From NCBI GenBank assembly GCA_023268155.1, contig JALNKM010000001.1:1-64000 (forward strand): a DNA stretch of 64,000 nt. The letters are read 5' to 3'. The notes below the pieces were generated by a model that was not told the origin of the DNA, did not search any database, and saw nothing but the letters and a program-made list of their open reading frames with translations. Below are positions 51,034-59,993 of this stretch, in pieces. The stretch comes from Candidatus Geocrenenecus huangii. Lineage in GTDB: Archaea; Thermoproteota; Nitrososphaeria_A; Caldarchaeales; Wolframiiraptoraceae. Both the position numbers and the translations under genes were made by a program. Position 1 is the first letter of the stretch, and each line of letters starts with the position of its first letter.

Positions 51034-53223
51034 ATGCCTAGAGTTAAGAAGATCTCGGAAGTCCTAGATATACTTCATCAGAAAGACCAGATCCGAAACA
51101 TAGGTATAATTGCCCACGTTGACCATGGCAAGACGACTACAACCGATAGTTTACTCGCCGCTGCAGGTCTACTATCTCCCACATTGGCAGGTAAAGCGTT
51201 GGCACTAGACTATCTTGAAGAAGAACAACAAAGGCAGATGACCATCAAAGCTGCCAACATTTCTCTCTATTATGAGATGGACGGTAAGCCATACGTGATA
51301 AACTTGATAGATACTCCCGGTCACGTAGACTTTAGTGGTAGGGTTACAAGGGCTTTGAGAGCGATAGATGGGGCAGTGGTGGTAGTAGATGCCGTAGAGG
51401 GGGTGATGACGCAGACCGAGACAGTTATTAGGCAGGCTGTACAGGAAAGAGTAAAACCAGTTCTCTATATCAACAAGATCGACAGATTAATCAAGGAGCT
51501 TAGGCTCACTCCCGAGAAAATACAAGAAACCCTTGGAAGGATAGTTCTAGAAGTCAATAGACTGATAGAAATGTACGCTGAGCCGGAGTATAGAGAAAAA
51601 TGGAAGGTTAGTTTCCAAGCTGGAAATGTAGCTATAGGCAGCGCAAAAGACAGATGGGGTTTCACACTTCAGCAAGCTCAGAAGAGGGGGATAAAGTTCT
51701 CAGACGTCTTGAAAGCTTTCGCCAACAACGATGTAGAATGGCTTAGAGAGAACACCCCTCTTCACGAAGCTATCCTTGAAATGGTTATAACTCATCATCC
51801 CCCACCTCATGTTGCACAAAAGTACAGGATACCGAAAATATGGAAGGGAAGCGTCGAAGATGAGGTAGGACAAGCAATGGTGAACTGCGATGAGAAGGGG
51901 CCTGTGGTAATGGTTGTCACGGATGTAAAAGTTGACCCGCAAGCAGGTGTAGTTGCCACCGGCAGACTCTTCAGCGGAAAAGTAAGTGAAGGAGATTACA
52001 TACTAATAGTTGGAAGAAACATTAAGAAGAGGATTCAGCAAGTCACAGTATACATGGGTCCAAATAGGGAGATCGTCGGAACTTTACCGGCAGGAAATAT
52101 CCCGGCACTTCTCGGAATAGAAGAAGCAAGAGCTGGAGATACCCTAGCAACTGTTGAAACAATACCTTTCGAATCCTTGAAATACGTATCTGAACCAGTA
52201 GTTACAATATCTGTTGAACCTAAATACAGTAGGGACCTACCCAAGCTGGTAGACTTCTTGAATAAGCTCAGCATCGAAGACCCTACACTGGTGACTACCG
52301 TGCGACCAGAAACAGGCGAATATCTCATCAGCGGGATGGGTACACTTCATCTGGAGATTGCCTTGACATGGATAGCCAAAGCAGGACTTGAAGTAGTAGC
52401 TAGCAAGCCAATAATCCTTTATAGAGAGACTGTCACCCAGAAGGGCAGAGTCTTTGAAGGCAAATCCCCCAATAGGCATAACAAGATCTATATCCAAGTT
52501 GAACCATTGGAAGAAGAAATCGTCGAGCTTATCAGAAGAGGAGAATTATTTGATGAAATGGATAGAAAGCAGATAGCAAAGATACTTAGGGATCATGGGT
52601 GGGATGCTGACATGGCTAGAGGTGTATGGACTATTGACCCCAGAGGAAATATCCTCGTAGACATGACCAAGGGTGCACAGTACCTTCAGGAAAGTAAGAT
52701 GATGATCATCGGCGGATTCCAGAGAGTTGTCCAAGAGGGGCCACTAGCCGGAGAGAATATGCGCGGAATAAAAACGATATTAGTAAATGTTGAATTACAT
52801 GAAGACCCTGTTCACAGAGGATACGCTCAGATCGCTCCAGCTACTTGGAGAAGCATGTATGCAAGCATATTAAGTGCTAACCCGATCCTGCTTGAACCGG
52901 TCCTGAAGATTGAAGCAAAGGTTCCTCCAGACCTGATGGGCGCTGTTACAAGCGTTATAACATCTAAGAGAGGCAAAATCTTACAAGTAACTCAACAAGA
53001 ATACATAACAGTTGTATCTGGAGAGCTACCTGCTGCGGAAACATTTGACTTAAGCGAGGTTATGCGTGGAGCAACAATGGGTAAAGCATTTTGGGCCACG
53101 GAATTCTATGCATGGAAGCCTGTACCCTCTTCGATAAGAGATAAGGTCATAGAAGAAATAAGAAAGAGAAAAGGATTGCCGCTAAACATACCGAAGATAT
53201 CAGATTTCGTAGAAGAAGAATAA
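51034..53223 (+). CDS. Translation elongation factor 2
   Basis: A 729-residue aEF-2, the GTPase that moves tRNAs through the ribosome. G1 is AHVDHGKTTTTDSLL at about residues 27-41, G3 DTPGHVDF and G4 NKIDRL. Domains II-V follow in normal order. The tip of domain IV reads HEDPVHRGYAQIAPATW, with His594 at the diphthamide position, where almost all archaea and eukaryotes have HRGPAQ or HRGGGQ followed by IPAxR. Some archaea that lack diphthamide show similar drift. The ribosome binding site GAGAGGAG directly precedes the ATG; TTAAATAG about 45 bases upstream is the likely TATA box. Single gene. Confidence 0.97.
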   Translation: MPRVKKISEVLDILHQKDQIRNIGIIAHVDHGKTTTTDSLLAAAGLLSPTLAGKALALDYLEEEQQRQMTIKAANISLYYEMDGKPYVINLIDTPGHVDFSGRVTRALRAIDGAVVVVDAVEGVMTQTETVIRQAVQERVKPVLYINKIDRLIKELRLTPEKIQETLGRIVLEVNRLIEMYAEPEYREKWKVSFQAGNVAIGSAKDRWGFTLQQAQKRGIKFSDVLKAFANNDVEWLRENTPLHEAILEMVITHHPPPHVAQKYRIPKIWKGSVEDEVGQAMVNCDEKGPVVMVVTDVKVDPQAGVVATGRLFSGKVSEGDYILIVGRNIKKRIQQVTVYMGPNREIVGTLPAGNIPALLGIEEARAGDTLATVETIPFESLKYVSEPVVTISVEPKYSRDLPKLVDFLNKLSIEDPTLVTTVRPETGEYLISGMGTLHLEIALTWIAKAGLEVVASKPIILYRETVTQKGRVFEGKSPNRHNKIYIQVEPLEEEIVELIRRGELFDEMDRKQIAKILRDHGWDADMARGVWTIDPRGNILVDMTKGAQYLQESKMMIIGGFQRVVQEGPLAGENMRGIKTILVNVELHEDPVHRGYAQIAPATWRSMYASILSANPILLEPVLKIEAKVPPDLMGAVTSVITSKRGKILQVTQQEYITVVSGELPAAETFDLSEVMRGATMGKAFWATEFYAWKPVPSSIRDKVIEEIRKRKGLPLNIPKISDFVEEE

Positions 53224-53276
53224 AAAGAAATAGATTCTAGAAAACTTTTAATAATCTTCGTAAACAATAATATTGC

Positions 53277-54239
53277 ATGCATGGAGGAGTATGTAGTCAA
53301 AAACATGTAAAGGGGATTTCTAAAACAACCACTATCCTCATAGTAATAATAATCATTCTTGTAGCTGTAGCCGTTGTTGAGCCTCTCCTACTATCTCAAC
53401 CTACCGCGGCCCAGACAGTTACTGTCGAGAGAACAATAACTGGAACTGTGGCTCAGACAGTCACCATCGAGAAAACAGTGACTGAAGCGGTTAAAGACGT
53501 AGTCTGGGAGAATATTCAGAAGAGGGGGACCATAATCGTTGGGACTTCCCCGGATTGGCCTCCATTCGAGTTTCTTGATCCTCAGACAGGTCAGCTTACA
53601 GGCTTTGAGGTTGAACTGATGGAGTTGATAGCTGAAAGGCTGGGGTTAAAGGTTGAGTGGAAGACTATGGATTTCGCAACCATCATAGTCGCGGTTGAAC
53701 ATAAAGACATAGACCTAGGGGTTAGCGGTTTCTCTGTCACGCCTGAAAGACTTGAAGTCGTCCAATATACGTTATACCACACGGTGACAGAATCACAGTT
53801 GATAATGTTGAAGGATAAAGCTGAGAAGCTTGGGATAACTCGACTGGATAAGCTAGAACAAGTTAAAGATTATAAGCTCGTAGTAGGCACCGGGTCTGGA
53901 ACAACTCAAGAAGCAGAATTGATGGATCTCGTAAAAAGAGGAGTAATTCCTACCGAGTCTGCAAGGTCTTATGACGATTTCGGTGTAGCGTTGGAAGACT
54001 TGAAGCTAGGTAGGATCGATGCTCTCTATGCAGAAACGCCTATAACTACATGGTGGATAATGACTGAGGAGACACCATTAGTAGTAGTCTTCACTAAGCC
54101 TTACTGGCCGGTTGCATTCATAGCCCATAGAGACTCTGATGAACTTGTTTCAAAAATAAATGGAGTACTGTCCGAGCTCATAGTTGAAGGTAGGGTTGCT
54201 GAACTATACAAGAAGTGGACGACTCCGCAGGCTACTTAG
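53277..54239 (+). CDS. Amino-acid ABC importer substrate-binding protein
   Basis: A 320-residue SBP_bac_3 protein. An N-terminal span (TTTILIVIIIILVAVAVVEP, about 16-35) anchors it outside the membrane; a threonine-rich linker with two similar units (QTVTVERTITGTVAQTVTIE) follows. The binding domain starts near residue 82 with GTIIVGTSPDWPPFEFLDPQ and contains LTGFEVELMELIAERLGLKV and DLGVSGFSVTPERLE, the usual amino-acid pocket. A TTTTAATAAT element about 35 bases before the ATG is the promoter. First gene of a four-gene operon. Confidence 0.9.
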   Translation: MHGGVCSQKHVKGISKTTTILIVIIIILVAVAVVEPLLLSQPTAAQTVTVERTITGTVAQTVTIEKTVTEAVKDVVWENIQKRGTIIVGTSPDWPPFEFLDPQTGQLTGFEVELMELIAERLGLKVEWKTMDFATIIVAVEHKDIDLGVSGFSVTPERLEVVQYTLYHTVTESQLIMLKDKAEKLGITRLDKLEQVKDYKLVVGTGSGTTQEAELMDLVKRGVIPTESARSYDDFGVALEDLKLGRIDALYAETPITTWWIMTEETPLVVVFTKPYWPVAFIAHRDSDELVSKINGVLSELIVEGRVAELYKKWTTPQAT

Positions 54240-54255
54240 CCGATAGTAGACGATT

Positions 54256-54906
54256 ATGACCCCGATCGAACAGATAATATTCTTGCTGAAAGCCGTCCCC
54301 GTTACCCTAGCGATATCTCTTCTGTCTTTCTTGTTTGGACTAGGGTTAGGGATACTGTTAGCATTCATGAGGATATTTGAGTCAGCCCCCCTAAGATATC
54401 TCTCAGATAGCTATGAGAAATTCTTTAGGTCTGTTCCCGTCCTCGCCGTAATGCTCTTACTATATTTTGGTGTCGGCCCATTTATCCCAATCTTTAAAGA
54501 TCCGTTCTTTACTTCCGTATTCTCGCTTGGAATAGTTAGTGGAGCAAATCAATCGCAGATTTTCAGAAGCGCTATTGGAAGCGTGGGTCGAACCCAGATG
54601 CTCGCAGCCATATCGATCGGCTTAACACGATTTAAAGCATTGAGGTATGTTATTCTACCGCAGGCTTTGTTTCTAGCAGTTCCGGGGTTGGGTAGCGAGA
54701 TCGCATTATTAATAAAAGATTCAGCATATTCATTCATTATTGGAGTTATTGAGTTGATGAAACATACGGATATTCTTAGAGCTTCTCAACGATCACTAAT
54801 TCTCCCATACGTGTCTTCAGCGATAATATATGTAGTGATGACATTCCCCGTTGCAACATTTCTAGATAAATGGGGTAGTAGGAAGAAGAAGGAGTTGGGA
54901 CTATGA
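54256..54906 (+). CDS. Amino-acid ABC importer permease 1
   Basis: A 216-residue HisM/GlnP-type permease with five spans. PVTLAISLLSFLFGLGLGIL near the start and LPQALFLAVPGLGSEIALLI near residue 135, the EAA-like loop contacting the ATPase, are typical. It starts 16 bases after the binding-protein gene and overlaps the ATPase gene by four. Paired with the permease at 55648. Confidence 0.9.
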   Translation: MTPIEQIIFLLKAVPVTLAISLLSFLFGLGLGILLAFMRIFESAPLRYLSDSYEKFFRSVPVLAVMLLLYFGVGPFIPIFKDPFFTSVFSLGIVSGANQSQIFRSAIGSVGRTQMLAAISIGLTRFKALRYVILPQALFLAVPGLGSEIALLIKDSAYSFIIGVIELMKHTDILRASQRSLILPYVSSAIIYVVMTFPVATFLDKWGSRKKKELGL

Positions 54907-55637
54907 ACAAGATATTGGAATGCCGAAACTTAACAAAGATTTATGGAAAAGTCGTAGCAGTGAACAATGTCTCTATAGGAATAGGGAAGGGAGAGACAAA
55001 GGTAATCTTCGGCCCCAGTGGTTCAGGAAAGTCAACTCTGTTAAGATGTCTAGGCTTGCTTGAGAAACCATCTAGTGGGTCAATATACTTTAACGGACTG
55101 GATGTATACGCTACTAGACAAGACCTGAATAAGCTTAGAGCTAGAATAGGGTTCGTTTTCCAAGACCCCTCACTCTTCAGACATCTAACAGCTCTCGGAA
55201 ACATAATGCTAGGTCTAAAACACGTAATCGGCTTATCAGAATCTGAAGCATGGAGAAAAGCATACGAAGCCTTAAGGCTCGTTAAGATGGAGGATTGGGC
55301 TAATTATTATCCTGCCCAGCTTTCTGGGGGTCAGCAGCAGAGGGTCGGGATCGCGAGAGCTATCGCCATGGATCCGGAAGTAGTTCTCTTTGACGAGCCG
55401 ACAGCAGCTTTAGACGTAGAATTGAAGTGGGAGGTCATAGCAGTAATGAAAGATCTAGCGGATAGAGGTACAACAATGCTGGTGGCAACTCACGAGCTCC
55501 GTTTTGCAAAGGAAGTTGCAGATGAAATGATCTTTATGGACCAGGGTCAGATAATAGAGATAGGCTCTCCTGAACACTTCTTTACGTCTCCTAATACCGA
55601 GAGAGCGAAGAAATTTATGGCCAAGATACTGGGATGA
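54903..55637 (+). CDS. Polar amino-acid ABC importer ATPase
   Basis: A 244-residue GlnQ-type ATPase. Walker A is FGPSGSGKSTLLRCLGLLE at about residues 36-54, the signature LSGGQQQRVGIARAIAMDPE at about 140-159, Walker B VVLFDEPTAALD, and H-loop ATHELRFAKEVAD. It lies between the two permease genes, overlapping the first. Confidence 0.93.
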   Translation: MNKILECRNLTKIYGKVVAVNNVSIGIGKGETKVIFGPSGSGKSTLLRCLGLLEKPSSGSIYFNGLDVYATRQDLNKLRARIGFVFQDPSLFRHLTALGNIMLGLKHVIGLSESEAWRKAYEALRLVKMEDWANYYPAQLSGGQQQRVGIARAIAMDPEVVLFDEPTAALDVELKWEVIAVMKDLADRGTTMLVATHELRFAKEVADEMIFMDQGQIIEIGSPEHFFTSPNTERAKKFMAKILG

Positions 55638-55647
55638 GGGCTCGTCC

Positions 55648-56310
55648 ATGTTATTCCTACTTGACTTTTCCACATTCTTGATAAGCGGTTTCCTGATAAC
55701 CGTAGAGGTAACCCTCCTAGGCGTAGGCATAGGATTAATCTTAGGTATCCTAGCAGCATTAGGAGACATATATGGTGGAAGAATAATCAGAACTATCGTA
55801 AATCTATATGTTGAATTCTTCAGAGGTTCACCTCTAATTGTTCAACTTTTCTTATTCTATTTCACCATCCCGATGTTGACCGGCCTCAGCATGGATGTAA
55901 TGATGACCGCAATATTGACTTTATCCCTGAATAGCGGGGCATACCAGAAAGGATACTTGAAAGGAGCGATGGAGGCAGTCTTCAAAGATCAATTAATGGC
56001 GGCTATATCGCTTGGATTACCCATGTGGAAGATCTTCTTATATGTTGTCGTTCCACAAGCTTTAAGAATAGTTATTCCGGCATGGTCTAACGAGCTAGCA
56101 TCAATGGGTAAGAGTACCACCGCCTTGATAGTTATAGGTGTTAGAGAATTCCTCAATACGGGGATATCTATAACTTCTCAAACCTTCAGACCTCTTGAAA
56201 CCTTCGCCTTCATAACCATAATATACTTTATCTGGATATACTCTATGTTAAAGGCGTTAGATATGCTCTATGACAAGATAAAAATCCCGGGGTTGGAGCC
56301 TGTCATCTAG
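55648..56310 (+). CDS. Amino-acid ABC importer permease 2
   Basis: A 220-residue permease related to the first (VEFFRGSPLIVQLFLFYFTI, then VVPQALRIVIPAWSNELASM as the ATPase-contact loop). RGSPL is the classic motif of polar amino-acid permeases. It completes the operon of binding protein, permease, ATPase and permease. Its end overlaps that of the convergent Mrp gene by eight bases. Confidence 0.92.
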   Translation: MLFLLDFSTFLISGFLITVEVTLLGVGIGLILGILAALGDIYGGRIIRTIVNLYVEFFRGSPLIVQLFLFYFTIPMLTGLSMDVMMTAILTLSLNSGAYQKGYLKGAMEAVFKDQLMAAISLGLPMWKIFLYVVVPQALRIVIPAWSNELASMGKSTTALIVIGVREFLNTGISITSQTFRPLETFAFITIIYFIWIYSMLKALDMLYDKIKIPGLEPVI

Positions 56311-57397
56311 ATTCGGATTCTACGTCTCTTCCAGGAAGTTGGGACCCCCCTATCTTACTTCTCACCAAGACACTTACCCTGGCCGCAATCTTCTCAGAGA
56401 TTTCTAGGAATGCTTTTGTAGCAGGGGAATCAGGTTCTCTAATTACTATCGGTCTGCCAAGGTCTCCGCTCTCTCTAATCTCTGGCGCTAGAGGTATCTC
56501 GCCGAGATAAGGAATGTTGAGTTCTTTACAAGCTTTATCAACATTCCCCGACCCGAAGATCTCTATCCTAGAACCACAGTTGGGGCAGAGGAAGTAACTC
56601 ATGTTCTCTATTACACCTATTATCTCGACGTTAAGCTTTTGGAACATTCTTAAAGCCTTCAAAGCAATTCTTAATGCTGCGTCTTGAGGCGTGGTAACAA
56701 TAACTACCCCCGATAAAGGTATCGCTTGGGCAAGACTAAGTGAAGCGTCTCCTGTACCGGGTGGAAGGTCGACAATTAAGTAATCGATGTCAGTCCAATC
56801 AACCTGATTCAACATTTCCTCTATTGCTTTCCCTACAAGTGGTCCTCTCCAGATTATAGGCGCGTCCTCTGGTGCCAGTAACCCTATTGACATAACCTTA
56901 AGACCCATGTATGATAGAGCAGGTTCAACTCTATCTCCACCTACATAGAAAGGTGGCCGGATTATATCAAGCATCTTAGGTATAGTCGGTCCATAGATAT
57001 CTGCGTCTAGCAACCCCACGCTAGCTTTTCTCGATGCTAATGCTAAAGCTAGATTAACGGCTACCGTCGATTTTCCTACGCCTCCTTTACCACTAGCAAT
57101 AGCAATTATGTTCTTTACGCCAGGAATACTTCTCTGCCCAGGATGAGGTAGAACTCTTGAAGTAATTTTTATCCTAACCTCTTTAACACCACTGACTTTT
57201 TCGACAGCTTCCCTAGCCTTCATCTCCATAATAGGTCGAAGAGGGCATGCAGGAGTCGTAAGCTCGAGAACAAACGAAACAACTCCATTCTCGTCAATCT
57301 TCAAATCCTTAACCATTCCAAGACTCACAATATCTTTCCCAAGCTCAGGGTCTACCACACTCTTTAATGCTTCTAAAATATCTCCCGGGGAAACCAT
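56303..57397 (-). CDS. Mrp/ApbC-type iron-sulfur cluster carrier ATPase
   Basis: A 364-residue protein with an N-terminal MIP18/DUF59 domain (about 1-75, DPELGKDIVSLGMVKDLKID) and a P-loop domain with IASGKGGVGKSTVAVNLALA at about 102-121. GLLDADIYGPTIPKMLDI and DYLIVDLPPGTGDA follow. The MSYFLCPNCGSRIEIFG segment holds the CxxC that bridges an iron-sulfur cluster between two subunits. It delivers clusters to target proteins, which here include many iron-sulfur enzymes. Confidence 0.93.
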   Translation of the reverse strand: MVSPGDILEALKSVVDPELGKDIVSLGMVKDLKIDENGVVSFVLELTTPACPLRPIMEMKAREAVEKVSGVKEVRIKITSRVLPHPGQRSIPGVKNIIAIASGKGGVGKSTVAVNLALALASRKASVGLLDADIYGPTIPKMLDIIRPPFYVGGDRVEPALSYMGLKVMSIGLLAPEDAPIIWRGPLVGKAIEEMLNQVDWTDIDYLIVDLPPGTGDASLSLAQAIPLSGVVIVTTPQDAALRIALKALRMFQKLNVEIIGVIENMSYFLCPNCGSRIEIFGSGNVDKACKELNIPYLGEIPLAPEIRESGDLGRPIVIREPDSPATKAFLEISEKIAARVSVLVRSKIGGSQLPGRDVESESR

Positions 57398-57655
57398 AAG
57401 CCACCATCACTCTATTTTTACGCCTCAATAAATACATTCTCAAACAACAAGGACTCTTCATCCATATTGTATATAGTTTCAAAGGTTTACGGTATATCTT
57501 ATAAGGTAAACTTTAGATCATACGAGATATTACTTGCATATTCATCAAATAATCCCTAACAAACTGGATTAATAATCCGAGTGTACGAAAAACCAACCGA
57601 TTCGTTTGAGATTACACGTGGAAAATCTTAAAGAATGTAGATAGACCGGTCCTCC
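57398..57655. other. Intergenic region, first part
   Basis: No gene is seen. The left end carries the Mrp promoter. A TATAAGG near 57500 and a TAATCCGAGT at 57573-57582, repeated at 57730-57739, are the only notable features. The second part of the gap is described as a possible RNA. Confidence 0.4.
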
Positions 57656-57790
57656 TTATAAAAGAGATTCGATCCTAGTGGACTTTATAAGAGCTAATCC
57701 TTTTCCCACGGGATTAGCACGGGTGAATCTAATCCGAGTTCAACTGAATTGACGGTTGGGAGTGAATTGGTAGGGTAAAAGTTTAATCTT
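57656..57790 (+). ncRNA. Possible structured RNA with mutually exclusive hairpins
   Basis: A strong TATA box, CCTTATAAAAG at about 57653-57663, would start a transcript near 57685. CTAATCC at 57694-57700 can pair with GGATTAG at 57711-57717, extended to eight pairs (GCTAATCC with GGATTAGC). The same GGATTAG can instead pair with a second CTAATCC at 57729-57735. A third small hairpin (CAAC...GTTG, 57741-57758) follows. Two competing stems are how switches and attenuators look, so this could be a regulatory leader of the downstream operon or a free small RNA. No known RNA family was recognised. Confidence 0.35.
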
Positions 57791-57810
57791 AGATGATTTA
57801 CCTTATACCA

Positions 57811-58122
57811 ATGAACAAAGTTAAGAAGGGTAATAACTTGAGCGGCAGAAAAAGGTCGGCGAAGAAAGAGGCGTCAGGAGTTGCGAGAAGAGTTGATGAG
57901 AAGTTTTGGAGACTTGCTGTAGAGAGCGCGAGAAGACAGCCTAGACTGGCTTTTTATTCTCCTATAGCAAGCGCCGTCTTGAATTATTGGAAGAACGTCA
58001 TCCCAAGATTTAGCATTAGCGACCTGCTTGCAAAGATCGTTGAGAAGGAGATCGCGGCTAGGTGGCCACAGCTATATATTAGAGCTAGGAAGTCTTTAGG
58101 CGTAGAGAGAGGTAGAAAATAG
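57811..58122 (+). CDS. Small basic hypothetical protein
   Basis: A 103-residue protein, very rich in lysine and arginine (KRSAKKEASGVARRVDEKFW, RRQPRLAF) with a helical second half (SISDLLAKIVEKEIAARWPQ). I recognise no family; nucleic-acid binding is plausible from charge. ATG 57811 is favoured over 57793 because TAAAAGTTTA about 30 bases before would make a leaderless message. It is followed after two bases by the dehydrogenase gene, so it is the first gene of an operon of four. Confidence 0.65.
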   Translation: MNKVKKGNNLSGRKRSAKKEASGVARRVDEKFWRLAVESARRQPRLAFYSPIASAVLNYWKNVIPRFSISDLLAKIVEKEIAARWPQLYIRARKSLGVERGRK

Positions 58123-58124
58123 AT

Positions 58125-59132
58125 ATGAAGCCTGTGGTTTACGTAACTAGGACAATTCCAGAGGTTGCTTTAACATTACTTAGACAGTATTGTGAAGTTA
58201 TATACAGAGATGAGATGGCACCGCCAAGCAGAGAAGAGTTACTTAAGAATGTATTGAATGTTGATGCAATCTACTGTACGCTCAATGAGAAGATAGATAG
58301 AGAAGTAGTTGATGCATCGCCTAGACTGAAAGTAGTAGGGACTATGAGCGTCGGGGTAGACCACATAGAGGTAGAGTATGCTACAAGCAGGGGAGTATAC
58401 GTGGTATACACGCCGGGCGTTCTAACAGAGACCACTGCAGATCTTGCATTCGCACTAATGTTGGCTACAGCTAGAAGGGTCGTTGAGGGAGATAGAATGA
58501 TTAGGGAGGGTAAGTGGAAGCTGGCCTGGGCTCCTACGATGATGCTTGGATACGACGTTCATGGAAAGACTCTCGGAATAATAGGTCTAGGAAGGATAGG
58601 AGTGGCTGTGGCTAGAAGAGCTAAAGGCTTCAACATGAAAGTCTACTACTATGATGTTAACCGAAGAAAAGACATAGAAGATGAACTGGGAGTACAATAT
58701 CTGGAGCTGCAAAATCTATTAAAGATCTCAGACTTCATCTCCATACACGTTCCATTAACGCCTGAAACCAGGCATTTAATCGGAGAGAAAGAACTCCGAA
58801 TGATGAAGCCTACGGCTATTGTTGTCAATACTTCACGTGGCCCCGTTATTGATGAAAAAGCCTTAGTCAAAGCACTTAGAGAGGGATGGATCGCTGGAGC
58901 AGGACTAGACGTCTTTGAGATGGAGCCTCTCCCTCCAGATAGTCCATTAGTAGATTTGCCGAACGTTGTCCTAACACCGCACATAGGTAGCGCATCATAC
59001 GATACGAGGAATATGATGGCGCAGTATGCAGCAGAGGGAATAATCAAAGTCTTGAAAGGTGAGGAACCTGAAAATCTATATAACCGAGATGTAGTTAAAA
59101 TAAGACCATTACATCTAGTCAAAATGGTATAA
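58125..59132 (+). CDS. D-2-hydroxyacid dehydrogenase (glyoxylate/hydroxypyruvate reductase-like)
   Basis: A 335-residue D-isomer dehydrogenase that reduces 2-oxo acids with NAD(P)H. The nucleotide motif GIIGLGRIGVAVARRA lies at about residues 152-167. The catalytic arginine is in NTSRGPVIDEKAL, the glutamate in LDVFEMEPLP and the histidine in LTPHIGSAS. Archaeal glyoxylate reductases are the closest match in pattern. Glyoxylate would be a product of ureide breakdown, a possible but weak tie to the catabolic island. Confidence 0.88.
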   Translation: MKPVVYVTRTIPEVALTLLRQYCEVIYRDEMAPPSREELLKNVLNVDAIYCTLNEKIDREVVDASPRLKVVGTMSVGVDHIEVEYATSRGVYVVYTPGVLTETTADLAFALMLATARRVVEGDRMIREGKWKLAWAPTMMLGYDVHGKTLGIIGLGRIGVAVARRAKGFNMKVYYYDVNRRKDIEDELGVQYLELQNLLKISDFISIHVPLTPETRHLIGEKELRMMKPTAIVVNTSRGPVIDEKALVKALREGWIAGAGLDVFEMEPLPPDSPLVDLPNVVLTPHIGSASYDTRNMMAQYAAEGIIKVLKGEEPENLYNRDVVKIRPLHLVKMV

Positions 59133-59133
59133 A

Positions 59134-59955
59134 TTGGTAGACTTATTGAAGTTGATAGAGGATGCACTTGTTGCGACAAGAGACGTCGTACAGGAGTCTA
59201 TAAAGTCTGGATGTGGGCTCAAGCAGAAGACAGTAGGTGCATACGGAGATAGATCATACGCGTTTGATTTACTTGCAGAAAGAACGATAATAAACGTAAT
59301 CACAGATAAATTGGAGGATGTAGCAATAATCTCTGAGGAATTAGGAGTAACGGGTTCAGGTAACCCAGACTACTACGTCTTGATAGACCCAGTCGACGGT
59401 AGCAGGAATGCTTCTAGAGGAATACCTATCTATTCGACAACGATAGTTATCTCTAAGAGTAATTCTTCTAAAGATATCATCGCTGGAGGAGTCATAGATC
59501 ATGTAAGTGGAGAAGTATATTTGGGCGAGAGAAACGGAGAGATAATAGTACCCGGGGGAAAACCGAAGCTTTCAAATGTAAAATCGTTAAAAGACTCCTT
59601 ACTGTTTCTCAACACGTCTTCTATAAGGGATGAAAGGTACAGGCGGTGGGCTGAAAAGATTATTGGTAATTGTAACCACTCTTCTTTTCTCGCCTCGACA
59701 GCTTTAGAAATATGCTATATTCTTGCAGGCAGAGTCGATGGATATGTCTGTCTAGGACCATATCTGAGACCTTTCGACTTCTTGGCCCCAGTCTTCATCT
59801 TAGAATTAGCGGGAGGAACGTCTAAGATACTTACTGTAAATGGGGTGGTTTCTGAGATAGAGCTTTCAGCCGGAAGAGAGTTCGGAGTTATTGCGGCATC
59901 CAGACAAGAAGTAGTTGATGAGATATCAAATCTTAGAGATGATACTGAATATTAA
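59134..59955 (+). CDS. Inositol monophosphatase/FBPase-like phosphatase
   Basis: A 273-residue lithium-sensitive-type phosphatase. The metal motif is LIDPVDGSRNASRGIPIYST at about residues 83-102, with EELG before it and a late RPFDFLAPVFILELAGG supplying the last aspartate. It starts at TTG one base after the dehydrogenase gene. Archaeal members cleave inositol-1-phosphate, fructose-1,6-bisphosphate or NADP. The usual catalytic pattern DPxDGT is DPVDGS here, which is also seen in relatives. Confidence 0.8.
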   Translation: MVDLLKLIEDALVATRDVVQESIKSGCGLKQKTVGAYGDRSYAFDLLAERTIINVITDKLEDVAIISEELGVTGSGNPDYYVLIDPVDGSRNASRGIPIYSTTIVISKSNSSKDIIAGGVIDHVSGEVYLGERNGEIIVPGGKPKLSNVKSLKDSLLFLNTSSIRDERYRRWAEKIIGNCNHSSFLASTALEICYILAGRVDGYVCLGPYLRPFDFLAPVFILELAGGTSKILTVNGVVSEIELSAGREFGVIAASRQEVVDEISNLRDDTEY

Positions 59956-59993
59956 TTATTCTCGAAGACACAATTATTCTTAGGGAGAAGTAA

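Noticed and set aside
57398-57655. RNase P or SRP RNA in the long gap before 57811
   Set aside because: The gap lacks the conserved motifs and the length of base pairing expected for either RNA.
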